Below are positions 53,661 to 61,874 of a stretch of DNA of 64,000 nucleotides, piece by piece; the stretch's first letter is position 1, and the number at the start of each line of letters is the position of its first letter. Origin of the DNA: Pseudonocardia sp. HH130629-09 (GTDB lineage: Bacteria > Actinomycetota > Actinomycetes > Mycobacteriales > Pseudonocardiaceae); assembly GCF_001294645.1 (NCBI RefSeq), contig NZ_CP011868.1:372001-436000 (forward strand). Direction: 5' to 3'. Both the position numbers and the translations under genes were made by a program. Under the pieces are notes generated by a model. That model was not told where the DNA came from. It did no database searches and saw only the letters and a list, made by a program, of their open reading frames with translations.

Positions 53661-54602
53661 ACGCCACTTGACCGGCTGCTCGACACCGATCCGGCGCTGC
53701 GCTGGCAGGTCGAGCGCGACCTGGCGGGTGCGCCTCCCGAGGTCTGGGAGGCCACCCGTGCGCGGGTCGCGACCGAGGGGATGGGCGCGCGGCTGCTCGC
53801 CCGTCAGGACCACGACGGCACCTGGGCGGGCGGCGCGTACTTCCCGGCCGAGCCGTCGACGGTGGAGGGTCAGCCGTGGACGGCGACGACCTGGTCGCTG
53901 AACGCCCTGCGGGAGTGGGGCCTGGATCCCGCGGCGCTGGCGGGCACCGCGGAGAAGCTCGGGTCGTGCGGCTGGGAGTACGACGACCTGCCCTACTGGG
54001 ACGGCGAGGTCGACGCCTGCATCAACGCCTGGACCGTCGCCAACGGGCTCTGGCTCGGCCGCGACATGGATGCGCTCGCCGCCTGGTTCGCCGAGTACCA
54101 GCTCCCCGACGGCGGTTGGAACTGCGACTGGGTGGACGGTGCCACCCGGTCGTCGGTCCACTCGACGCTCAACTCCCTGCACGGGCTGCTGGCCCACGAG
54201 CGGTTGACCGGAGGGACGTCGGGGACCCGGGCCGCCCGCCGCTCCGGTGAGGAGTACCTGCTGTCCCGACGTCTGCTGTACCGGCTGTCCACCGGGGACC
54301 GCCTGCCGCTCGAACGGGACCCCGCCGAGCTCGCGTACCCGCTGCGCTGGCGGCTCGACGTGCTGCGTGGCACCGAGTACTTCCGCCGCGCCGCGGAGCT
54401 CGACGGTGCGGCGCCCGACCCGCGCCTGGCGGAGGCCGTCGCGGTGCTGCGCGCGGCGCGGCGTCCGGACGGGTGGTGGGTGCAGGGCCGTCGCGATCCC
54501 GGCGAGATGTGGTTCGAGGTCGACGTGCCGCAGGGGGAGCCGTCACCGTGGCTGACCTTGTACGGCACCCGGATCCTCGCCTGGTGGGACGCAGCGGCCT
54601 GA
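53661..54602 (+). CDS. Squalene cyclase-like / prenyltransferase-repeat protein, 5' end damaged
   Basis: About 310 residues with alpha-alpha barrel repeats: GARLLARQDHDGTWAGGAYF, WTATTWSLNALREWG, ACINAWTVANGLWLG, LPDGGWNCDWVDGATRSSVHST and RPDGWWVQGRRDPGEM. QDxDGxW and DGGWNCDW are QW-like repeats seen in squalene-hopene cyclases and related proteins. The first in-frame ATG is 53781, but homologous-looking sequence (LLDTDPALRWQVERDLAGAP) extends back to about 53670 with no start, so the N-terminus is truncated or shifted at the IS256 junction. Catalytic DxDD is not seen, so function is unknown. Confidence 0.65.
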   Translation, partial: TPLDRLLDTDPALRWQVERDLAGAPPEVWEATRARVATEGMGARLLARQDHDGTWAGGAYFPAEPSTVEGQPWTATTWSLNALREWGLDPAALAGTAEKLGSCGWEYDDLPYWDGEVDACINAWTVANGLWLGRDMDALAAWFAEYQLPDGGWNCDWVDGATRSSVHSTLNSLHGLLAHERLTGGTSGTRAARRSGEEYLLSRRLLYRLSTGDRLPLERDPAELAYPLRWRLDVLRGTEYFRRAAELDGAAPDPRLAEAVAVLRAARRPDGWWVQGRRDPGEMWFEVDVPQGEPSPWLTLYGTRILAWWDAAA

Positions 54603-54642
54603 CGATCGGTGCCGGAGCGCGGTGAGTACTGACGATCGCTGA

Positions 54643-55176
54643 TCACGGAGTCGGTGGGGTCCGGATGACGAGCACGGCAGCGGCCGGCTCCCCGGCGAGG
54701 GCGGCGTAGGTGTGCTCGCCGTCCGCGGGCCAGTGTGTGGCCCCGCCGGTGCCGAGCTCGGCCTCGTGCCCGCTGCGTCCGGCCCGGACGGCACCGCGGG
54801 TGACGAGCAGGTGCTCCACCACCCCGGGACCGTGCCTGGGGGACACGTGCACCGCCCCCGGGACGAGTGCCAGCGCGTACACCTCGACGGTGCCGTGGTC
54901 GTCGGTGGTGGTCTCCAGCAGGCGCACGGTGATGCCGGGGCCGGCGAGCTCGGCCCCGGGATGCTCGGCGAGCAGCCGGGACAGCGGCACGGCGAGGGTG
55001 TCCGCGAGGGCGTACAGCGTGGACAGGGTCGGGTTGCGGCTGCCGTTCTCGATCTCGGACAGCGACCCCTTGCCGATCCCGGCCCGCTCCGCGAGGACCC
55101 CGAGGGAGAGACCGCGTGCGGTCCGGGCCGCCCGCACCCGTGCGCCGAGGGCCGTGCGCAGCGCCCCGTCGTCCAC
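54643..55176 (-). CDS. XRE-family regulator with C-terminal cupin
   Basis: A 177-residue regulator. [48 protein letters not shown]. The cupin domain spans about 90-170: VHVSPRHGPGVVEHLLVTRGAV. Such proteins often control transporter genes such as benE, located 1 kb away. The GTG at 55176 was chosen because TACAGT lies 6 nt upstream; a GTG at 55206 is possible. Confidence 0.82.
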   Translation of the reverse strand: MDDGALRTALGARVRAARTARGLSLGVLAERAGIGKGSLSEIENGSRNPTLSTLYALADTLAVPLSRLLAEHPGAELAGPGITVRLLETTTDDHGTVEVYALALVPGAVHVSPRHGPGVVEHLLVTRGAVRAGRSGHEAELGTGGATHWPADGEHTYAALAGEPAAAVLVIRTPPTP

Positions 55177-55182
55177 CGGGCG

Positions 55183-55188
55183 ACTGTA
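55183..55188 (-). promoter_or_regulatory. -10 box for leaderless XRE-cupin gene
   Basis: TACAGT on the minus strand, 6 nt before GTG 55176. Confidence 0.5.
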
Positions 55189-55224
55189 GCCGGGGCCGGT
55201 CGGCACGAGGCCCCTGCGCCCGGG

Positions 55225-55470
55225 CTACCGGGCCGGGGTGTCCGGACCACGTGGCGGGCCGGGTGTTCCGGGGTCGCGCACCGCGGTGGCCGTGGAGAAG
55301 CGTGCCGGGTGCGCCGTGACCTGGTCCCGCAGATCCTCCACGTCCCCGAGATCTCGGCCGTCCGGTTCGCGGAAGGCCGGCGTCACCAGACCGGCCCTGG
55401 CCCAGCGGTGCAGTGCCCGCGGGCTCAGGGCCAGCCTGGTCGCGGCCTCACCGGTGGTCACCAGTCGCAC
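55225..55470 (-). CDS. Small MerR/BldC-like helix-turn-helix protein
   Basis: An 81-residue protein. VTTGEAATRLALSPRALHRWARAGLVTPA is a winged HTH of the MerR/BldC/excisionase kind. The second half is Pro/Gly-rich with no clear domain. GTG at 55470 overlaps the end of the DUF1097-like gene by 23 bp, so both lie in one operon. Its target is unknown. Confidence 0.72.
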   Translation of the reverse strand: MRLVTTGEAATRLALSPRALHRWARAGLVTPAFREPDGRDLGDVEDLRDQVTAHPARFSTATAVRDPGTPGPPRGPDTPAR

Positions 55471-56006
55471 CGGGTGCCGCCGCCGGTCGGGCCGCGGCGG
55501 GTGCCGTGGCGCGGGCGGTCAGGCGGCCGACGATCAGGCTGCAGCCGTAGCCGAGCGCGACCGAGCCGACCACGAACGACAGCGGCATCACCGTGAACGG
55601 GCCGGTGGGCAGCCAGAAGTCCGTGCCGGAGGCGCCGCTGAGCAGGCCGAACGCCGCCGTGGTGGCGGACCCGACGACCGAGCCGGGCGCGAACCCCGAG
55701 CGCCGGGACGAGCGCATCGAGGATGAACACCGCGGTCATCCCACCGATGATCAGGCCCAGCAGGGCGGGGTTCGTGGTGAGTCCCGCCAGGATCCGCATG
55801 ACGGTGCCGGTGACGATGCCCCAGATGTTCGTGGCGAGGGTGGTGACCAGCGCGGGCCGGTCACCACCGGCCGAGAAGAAGGTCGCGGCACCCAGGAACG
55901 TGGCGGGCACGAACAGGCCGAGACCGGAGAGCGGGCCGAGGTAGAGGTACGCGATCACCGCCCCGGCGACGCCGATCGCCAGGGCCAGAGCGACGGGCAG
56001 CTTCAT
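55448..56006 (-). pseudogene. DUF1097-like membrane protein, one frameshift
   Basis: A membrane protein of about 186 residues with five or six helices. The first frame (from ATG 56006) reads LPVALALAIGVAGAVIAYLY, FVPATFLGAATFFSAGGDRP and LLGLIIGGMTAVFILDALVPA. The second frame continues GFAPGSVVGSATTAAFGLL and FTVMPLSFVVGSVALGYGCS. The shift at the C4 run (55694-55697, plus strand) equals one extra base. GGGAGG lies just upstream of ATG 56006. Function unknown. Confidence 0.72.
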
Positions 56007-56228
56007 GGGAGGGACCTCCCGGTAGGGCCGCAGCCGGCAGGCGCGGCGACCCACGCAGGATGGGCCGCCGCCGGTGCCCGTTCCAAGATCGCCGGGCCGG
56101 ACGTCACCGCCTGTTTTCCGGACGACTCGGTTCGGTCATCTCTGGTCCCGCCGAGGGCGTCCCGTGTATCGGCTGCAGAGCATCCTGCTTACCGCCCGAA
56201 GAGAGTTCTGTTTACGGAACGACGCGGT

Positions 56229-56234
56229 TAGAGT
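56229..56234 (+). promoter_or_regulatory. -10 box for leaderless benE
   Basis: TAGAGT, 6 nt before the GTG start. The upstream TTCTGTTTACGGAA is a weak inverted repeat and may be an operator. Confidence 0.45.
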
Positions 56235-56240
56235 GGGCCC

Positions 56241-57419
56241 GTGGATCGTTCCTGGGCGCAACCGGTGTCGGTCGGTGTGGTCTCCGCGGTGATCGGGGTG
56301 ACCAGTTCCTTCGCCGTCGTCCTCGCGGGGCTGTCGGCGGCCGGTGCCGACCCGGCGCAGGCCGCGTCCGGGCTGGTGGTGCTCACCGCCCTGATGGGGC
56401 TGGCGACGATCTGGCTGTCCCGCCGGTTCCGCCGCCCGCTGACGATCGCCTGGTCCACGCCCGGTGCCGCGTTGCTGGCGTCCACCGGCGCCGTCGCGGG
56501 CGGGTGGCCCGCGGCGGTCGGCGCGTTCGTCGTCGTCGGCCTGCTGGTCGTCGCGACGGGGCTCGTGCGCCCGCTCGGGCGGCTCGTCGGGGCGATCCCG
56601 GCGCCGATCGCGCAGGCGATGCTGGCCGGGGTGCTGCTGCCGCTCTGCCTTGCGCCGGTCCGGGCGCTGGTGGAGCGGCCGCTGCTCGTCGCGCCGATCG
56701 TGGTGCTGTGGGTCGTCCTGTCGCGCGTCGCGCCGCGCTGGGCCTCGCCGGCCGCGTTCGGGCTGGCACTGGTGATCGTCATGGCCCTCGCCGACGGCTG
56801 GGGGTGGCTGCAGGCCCCGCAGATCGCGCTGACGGTGCCGTCGTTCTCCCTCGCCGCGGTGGTCGGGGTGGCGCTGCCGCTGTGGGTGGTGACGATGGCC
56901 TCGCAGAACGTGCCGGGCGTCGCGGTGCTCGGCGCGGCGGGCTACCGCGTGCCGTGGCGGTACGCGATGGTCCTCACCGGCGCCGGCACGGCGCTCGGCG
57001 CCCCCGCCGGGGCGCACGCGATCAACCTGGCCGCGATCACCGCGGCCCTGCCCGCCTCGCCCGAGGCCCATCCCGACCCGGCCCGGCGCTGGATCGCCTG
57101 CCAGGCCAACGGCGCCACCTGCCTGCTGCTGGCCCCGCTCGCGACGACGCTGGCCGCCCTCGTCGCGGCCGCGCCGCCCGGGGTCGTGGAGTCCGTCGCG
57201 GGGCTCGCCCTGCTCGGCACGTTCGGTGCCGCGCTCGCCGGGGCCCTCGCCGTCGCCGCCGGGACGCCGGACCCGGCCGTCGCGCGGGTGCCCGCGGCGG
57301 CCACGTTCCTGGTCTCGGCGGCCGGGGTCACGATCGCCGGGATCGGCGGGGCGTTCTGGGGGCTGCTCGCCGGGGTGGTGCTGCACCTGGCGCTGCGTCG
57401 ACGCGCGGCGGCCGCGTGA
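56241..57419 (+). CDS. benE: BenE-family benzoate/H+ symporter
   Basis: A 392-residue membrane transporter with about twelve helices. IAWSTPGAALLASTG near residue 75 and VVTMASQNVPGVAVLGAAGY near 220 are the conserved BenE loops, with AGAHAINLAAITAAL near 260. It imports benzoate or related aromatic acids; no degradation genes are in the window. The XRE-cupin gene nearby may regulate it. Confidence 0.9.
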   Translation: MDRSWAQPVSVGVVSAVIGVTSSFAVVLAGLSAAGADPAQAASGLVVLTALMGLATIWLSRRFRRPLTIAWSTPGAALLASTGAVAGGWPAAVGAFVVVGLLVVATGLVRPLGRLVGAIPAPIAQAMLAGVLLPLCLAPVRALVERPLLVAPIVVLWVVLSRVAPRWASPAAFGLALVIVMALADGWGWLQAPQIALTVPSFSLAAVVGVALPLWVVTMASQNVPGVAVLGAAGYRVPWRYAMVLTGAGTALGAPAGAHAINLAAITAALPASPEAHPDPARRWIACQANGATCLLLAPLATTLAALVAAAPPGVVESVAGLALLGTFGAALAGALAVAAGTPDPAVARVPAAATFLVSAAGVTIAGIGGAFWGLLAGVVLHLALRRRAAAA

Positions 57420-57428
57420 GGCGGGGGA

Positions 57429-57710
57429 TCAGCGGCGGAAGCCCTGCACCCGCACCTCGTCGGTCGGGGCGAACCGCCCCGCGGCGGCGTCGATGAGCGC
57501 GATCGTGCGGGCCGACTGCGCGCAGCCGAAGCCGTACTTCGCGCGGACCCGCGAGTCGGCGATCTCCATGCAGGTGCGGCTGCGCGTGACGAACTCCGCC
57601 ACCGGGTAGGTCGTGCCGGTGTCCAGGTGCTCGGTCACCACCAGCGACGGCGAGTAGTAGCTGACCTCGGTGCCGTCCGGCCAGCGGACGTCGAACATCA
57701 TCTCGGGCAC
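57429..57710 (-). CDS. MSMEG_0570-family protein (nitrogen starvation response)
   Basis: A 93-residue protein. MMFDVRWPDGTEVSYYSPSL and HLDTGTTYPVAEFVTRSRTCM, then VRAKYGFGCAQS are close to MSMEG_0570-type proteins, induced by nitrogen limitation in mycobacteria. Function unknown; usual neighbours in that cluster are absent here. GTG at 57710 is preferred; ATG at 57701 is an alternative. Confidence 0.78.
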   Translation of the reverse strand: MPEMMFDVRWPDGTEVSYYSPSLVVTEHLDTGTTYPVAEFVTRSRTCMEIADSRVRAKYGFGCAQSARTIALIDAAAGRFAPTDEVRVQGFRR

Positions 57711-57759
57711 GGTCGTGCACGGTAGGCGGCCCGGATTGCCGCCGTGTTGCGCGCGACGT

Positions 57760-59025
57760 CTACAGGATGAAGCCGAACAGCGGGCTGTCCGGCGGGATGG
57801 GCTCGATGTGCGGGGGAGCCTCCTGCATCCGCTTGAGCAGTGCGGGCAGGTCGTCCGGGGAGCCCAGCTCGATGCCGACCAGCGCCGGGCCGGTCTCCCG
57901 GTTGGAGCGCTTGGTGTACTCGAACAGGGTGACGTCGTCGTCCGGGCCGAGGACGTCGTCGAGGAAGCGGCGCAGCGCGCCCGGCTCCTGCGGGAACTCG
58001 ACGAGGAAGTAGTGCTTGCGTCCCTCGAAGACCAGGGCGCGCTCGACGATGTCGGCGTAGCGCGAGACGTCGTTGTTGCCGCCCGAGAGCAGGCAGACCG
58101 TCGTCGCGTCGCGGGGGATGCCGAGCCGGTCCAGCGCCGCGGGGGACAGCGCCCCGGCGGGCTCGGCGATGATGCCGTCGGACTGGTAGAGCGCGAGCAT
58201 CTCGACGCAGATCCGGCCCTCGGGCACCGCGAGCAGCTCCACGCCCGCATCGCGCACCACGTCGAAGGTGGCCGCGCCGACCTTGCGCACGGCGGCGCCG
58301 TCGACGAAGGGGTCCAGCGTGCCCAGGTCCACCGGCTCGCCCGCGGCCACCGCAGCCGCCATGCTCGCCGCCCCGGCGGGTTCGACGCCCACGATCCGGG
58401 TCGACGGCGCGTGCTCGCGCAGGTAGGTGATGGCCCCGGCGAGCAGTCCGCCGCCGCCGACCGGGACGACCAGCACGTCCGGCGGGTCGGCCAGCTGGGA
58501 CAGGATCTCGCGGGCGATGGTGCCCTGGCCCGCGACGGTGCGCGGGTCGTCGAATGCGGGGACCTGGGTGGCGCCGGTGGACTCGGCGTCGGCGCGGGCG
58601 GCCGCGGCGGCCTCGTCGTAGGTGTTGCCGACCACCCGGATCTCGACGGCGTCGCGGCCCAGCCGCGCGACGCGGTCCCGCTTCTGACGCGGGGTGGTGC
58701 CGGGCAGGTAGACCCGCCCGGTCACGCCGAGGCGCTGGCAGGCGAACGCGACGCCCTGGGCGTGGTTGCCGGCGCTGGCGCAGACGACGCCGGCGAGACG
58801 GTCGGCCTCGGGCAGCTGCGCGATCAGGTTGTAGGCGCCGCGGATCTTGTACGAGCGGACCGGCTGGAGGTCCTCGCGCTTGACCCAGACCTCGCCGCCG
58901 CGCGCGTCGGACAGGCGGGGGTTGAGCTGCAGCGGGGTCGGGCCGATGACGGCGCGGAGCCGGGCCGCCGCGTCGTCGACGTCCCGGGCGCTCACAGAGG
59001 TGGTCACGGTCGACCAGGGTGTCAT
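57760..59025 (-). CDS. ilvA: Threonine ammonia-lyase
   Basis: A 421-residue PLP enzyme that deaminates threonine to 2-oxobutanoate, first step of isoleucine synthesis. VRSYKIRGAYNLIAQL near residue 58 has the PLP Lys, CASAGNHAQGVAFA near 83 and VVPVGGGGLLAGAIT near 195 the phosphate cradle. The C-terminal 90 residues (HYFLVEFPQEPGALRRFLDD) are an ACT-like domain for allosteric control. ATG at 59025 is one choice; GTG at 59007 is close. Confidence 0.93.
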   Translation of the reverse strand: MTPWSTVTTSVSARDVDDAAARLRAVIGPTPLQLNPRLSDARGGEVWVKREDLQPVRSYKIRGAYNLIAQLPEADRLAGVVCASAGNHAQGVAFACQRLGVTGRVYLPGTTPRQKRDRVARLGRDAVEIRVVGNTYDEAAAAARADAESTGATQVPAFDDPRTVAGQGTIAREILSQLADPPDVLVVPVGGGGLLAGAITYLREHAPSTRIVGVEPAGAASMAAAVAAGEPVDLGTLDPFVDGAAVRKVGAATFDVVRDAGVELLAVPEGRICVEMLALYQSDGIIAEPAGALSPAALDRLGIPRDATTVCLLSGGNNDVSRYADIVERALVFEGRKHYFLVEFPQEPGALRRFLDDVLGPDDDVTLFEYTKRSNRETGPALVGIELGSPDDLPALLKRMQEAPPHIEPIPPDSPLFGFIL

Positions 59026-59047
59026 GACCCCCGGTCGGGGCCGCTGC

Positions 59048-59794
59048 TCACCCCAGGCGCAGGGTGACCCGCTCGGTCTCGGCGCGCCGGTCCAGCGCGG
59101 CGGGGTCGGCGGCCGGGTTCACCGTCTGGACCAGCGACGCCCCCGCCGCGAGGACGGCGAGCAGCCCGTCGCGCAGGCCGTCGGCGCTGTCCCAGCCGAC
59201 GACCGACAGCACCCGGGCGCCCGCGGTGATGCCCAGCGCGTCCGCCCGCTCCCGGGCCGTGGCCAGCACCTGCTCCCCGCTCGCGCCGTCCCAGGCCGGG
59301 GCCGCGCCCTCGACCGGGTCCCAGGGGACGAACTCGTCGCCGTGCGCCCGTACCTCGGTCGCGAAGTCGACGGCCCCGCCGGGCAGGTCGCCCAGGCCGC
59401 GGCCGAAGAAGTCCAGCGAGAACGCGACGACCGTGCCCGCGCCGGCGGCGAGCGCCACGTCGAGCCGCGCCGCGTCGGCGAGGACGACGTCGGCGCCCGC
59501 CGGGTCGCCGACGAGCTCCGCGTCGCAGGACCAGACGGCGAGCAGTGCCGCGACGGTCTGCCAGTGCGCGGGCAGCAGCGCCGCCACCCGGGTGCCCGGC
59601 TCGACGTCGACCTCGTCGCGCAGCAGGTTCGCCGCCTTCGCGGTCCAGTTCGCGGTCGTCGTGCCGGACAGCTCGGTCCGCTCGCCGGTCGCGTCGTCGT
59701 AGTGGGTGACCAGCGGGCGCGGAGCGGCGGCGCCGAGCGCCGGGCCGAGCAGTGCGTCGGTGAGGAACAGGCCGGAGCCGAAGACGGTGTCCAT
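59048..59794 (-). CDS. TIGR03089-family protein
   Basis: A 248-residue protein resembling the N-terminal part of AMP-binding ligases (ELSGTTTANWTAKAANLLRDE, VAALLPAHWQTVAALLAVW) but lacking the AMP-binding signature and the C-terminal domain, so it probably has no ligase activity of its own. It is a typical actinobacterial neighbour of the LCP gene downstream on the same strand (18 nt). ATG at 59794 follows TAGCGT by 9 nt. Confidence 0.82.
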   Translation of the reverse strand: MDTVFGSGLFLTDALLGPALGAAAPRPLVTHYDDATGERTELSGTTTANWTAKAANLLRDEVDVEPGTRVAALLPAHWQTVAALLAVWSCDAELVGDPAGADVVLADAARLDVALAAGAGTVVAFSLDFFGRGLGDLPGGAVDFATEVRAHGDEFVPWDPVEGAAPAWDGASGEQVLATARERADALGITAGARVLSVVGWDSADGLRDGLLAVLAAGASLVQTVNPAADPAALDRRAETERVTLRLG

Positions 59795-59803
59795 CGCCCC
59801 GGA

Positions 59804-59809
59804 ACGCTA
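59804..59809 (-). promoter_or_regulatory. -10 box for the TIGR03089 gene
   Basis: TAGCGT on the minus strand, 9 nt before the ATG at 59794. Confidence 0.4.
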
Positions 59810-59811
59810 CG

Positions 59812-61470
59812 TCAGTCGATGCACGGGACCCCGCCCGCGGTGATCGGCGGGGTCGACGGCGCCGGTGCGGCGGCGGGCGCGGCCGCCGCGGCGCTGGTCC
59901 GGCCGCCGTTCGCGCGGTCGGTGCCGAGCAGGACCTGCACCCGGCCCTGGGCGACGGCGTCGGACTGCTCGACGCCGATCCCGCCCAGCGCGTCGGCGAC
60001 CCGGCGGGCGGCGGCGTCGCCGTCGGCCTGGCTGTAACGGACCACCGAGGTGGTGCGGTCCGGGGCGTTGCCGACCTCGCCGGGGGTGAACCCGTTGCGG
60101 CCCAGGGTGTCGGCGACCTGCGCCGCGAGCCCGGTCACCCCGGACCCGTTCGCCACGTCGGCCACGACCGGCGGCGCCGCCTCCGTGGAGGCCGCGGCGG
60201 CCTCCTCGGGCTCGGGCTCGGTGTGGCGGGCGACGAAGTCGCGGACCTCGGCGGGGTCGACGAGCAGCACGTCCTTGCCGCCGGTGGTCTCCGGGCCACC
60301 GGTGGGGATGGTCAGGAAGTCCATCTTCCCGGCGGCGATCGACGACGCCTCTCGGGCGAAGCCGAGCAGGTCCCAGCCGCTGTCGATGACGACGGACTGC
60401 TGGATCACCTCGACCAGCGCGCCGAGCTTGCGGGGGTCGGTGAGCGTGCCCGAGGAGAGGACCTTGTTGGCGACGGCGGCGAGGAACACCTGCTGGCGGT
60501 TGATCCGCGACAGGTCCCCGCCGGCCAGGCCGTGCCGCTGCCGCACGAACGCGAGCGCGTCGGCACCGGAGATCGTCTGCGGGCCCGCGGGGAAGTCGGC
60601 GCCGGAGAAGGCGTCCTTGGCCGGGGCCTTCAGGCAGACGTCGACGCCGCCGACGGCGTTGGTGAGGTTGTAGAAGCCGAGCAGGTTGACCTCGGCGAAG
60701 TGGTCGATGGCCAGCCCGGTGAGGTCCTGCACGGTGTCGATCAGCGCCTGCCGGCCGGCCTGCGAGGAGTCCTGGTCGATCTGCCGGGGGTCGCGCACGC
60801 CCTCGGCGACGAGCCGGGACGCGGTCTGCGCCTTCGTCTGCGGGTACGCCGCGTTGATCTTGTTGCGGCCGATCCCGGGGATCGACACCTCGGAGTCGCG
60901 CGGGATGGAGAACGCGGTCGCGCTGCTGCCGTCGGCGGGCAGGTGCACGACGATGATCGTGTCGGAGTTGAGGACGCCGGACTCGGCGCCGCTGCGCAGC
61001 TGGGCCAGGACGTCGGCGGGCAGCGGGTTGCCCTGCGCGTCGGTACGGCTGTCCACACCGACCAGCAGGATGTTCTGCTCGCCCCCGGCGGAGCCGCCGA
61101 ACAGGAGGTTCGTCGTGGTGATTCCGCCGGTGACGTCGCGGTAGAGGGTCCACGCGGCGCCGGTGAGCAGCACCGTCAGCGCGGACAGCACGGCGACGGC
61201 GAGGCGCAGCCGGGCCAGCAGTCCGCGGCCCCGGGGCGGTCGTCCGCCGGTGCGCCCGTCGCGCGCCGGGTACGGCGGGTGCTCGTCGGGGCCGGTCCCG
61301 GCACGGCTCCAGCCCGCGGAGCCCGCCGGTCGCCCGCGTGCGGCGCCGGTGTCGGGGCGGAGGCGGGGCGAGCGGGACCGGACGTCGGGAGCGGTGGGGC
61401 GGCCGGACCGCCGGGCGGCGGCGCGCTCGGCCGCCGACGGGCGGGAGCGGTCCCGGTAGCTCTCGCCCAT
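59812..61470 (-). CDS. LytR-CpsA-Psr (LCP) family cell-wall ligase
   Basis: A 552-residue membrane protein that probably attaches arabinogalactan or other glycopolymers to peptidoglycan. The cytosolic N-terminus is about 85 residues, Arg/Pro-rich; one helix follows (LAVAVLSALTVLLTGAAW). The LCP domain has NILLVGVDSRTD near 135, SDTIIVVHLP, AFSIPRDSEVSIPG near 190 and RQRHGLAGGDLSRINRQQ near 320. A LytR_C domain (VANGSGVTGLAAQVADTL) follows near 425, then an Ala/Pro-rich end. Next to wbbL and manC, which build the arabinogalactan linker and mannosylated wall components. Confidence 0.93.
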   Translation of the reverse strand: MGESYRDRSRPSAAERAAARRSGRPTAPDVRSRSPRLRPDTGAARGRPAGSAGWSRAGTGPDEHPPYPARDGRTGGRPPRGRGLLARLRLAVAVLSALTVLLTGAAWTLYRDVTGGITTTNLLFGGSAGGEQNILLVGVDSRTDAQGNPLPADVLAQLRSGAESGVLNSDTIIVVHLPADGSSATAFSIPRDSEVSIPGIGRNKINAAYPQTKAQTASRLVAEGVRDPRQIDQDSSQAGRQALIDTVQDLTGLAIDHFAEVNLLGFYNLTNAVGGVDVCLKAPAKDAFSGADFPAGPQTISGADALAFVRQRHGLAGGDLSRINRQQVFLAAVANKVLSSGTLTDPRKLGALVEVIQQSVVIDSGWDLLGFAREASSIAAGKMDFLTIPTGGPETTGGKDVLLVDPAEVRDFVARHTEPEPEEAAAASTEAAPPVVADVANGSGVTGLAAQVADTLGRNGFTPGEVGNAPDRTTSVVRYSQADGDAAARRVADALGGIGVEQSDAVAQGRVQVLLGTDRANGGRTSAAAAAPAAAPAPSTPPITAGGVPCID

Positions 61471-61874
61471 GCTCGCTCCCCTCGGGGTCCGTCTCGTCCG
61501 CGCAGCCGTGTCTCACCCGGACGGGGGAGTCCGGTGAACCCGGGCGCGGGCCGTGCGTCTCCAGGACCGGACACCCCGGTCGGGACCAGGGTGCAGCATC
61601 GGGACCCGCGCCGCGGGCCGCGCGGGCCTGCGTGTCGGGCCGCTCGCCCGGTCGTCGTAGGGGGTCGGGACTTGAGAGTGACGCACGGCTGTGGCGTGTC
61701 GCCGCAGCTCGGGGACGGTCCAGATATTAGGGTTACAGTATCGCGATCTCCGGTATGGTGACGGAGTGTGATCTTCGCTGGCGCGAACGGGCGGTGCCGC
61801 CGGGCCCGGCCGCACCGGTGCTGACTAGGTTGCCGGACATGCGCCGGGTGGACGGAGAAGGACGGGGAGGCCAG
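61471..61874. other. Divergent control region between LCP and wbbL
   Basis: About 400 bp with no gene. A patch richer in A/T (61722-61746, with GATATTAGGGTTACAGTATC) is the only one here and is the most likely site for promoters in both directions. No tRNA or hairpin stands out. Confidence 0.45.

Noticed and set aside
53616..53671. Minus-strand start of another truncated gene (VASTKVVCDRPGDELVEL) at the IS256 junction
   Set aside because: Only 18 codons, opposite the beginning of the cyclase-like gene, with no motif. More likely a shadow frame.
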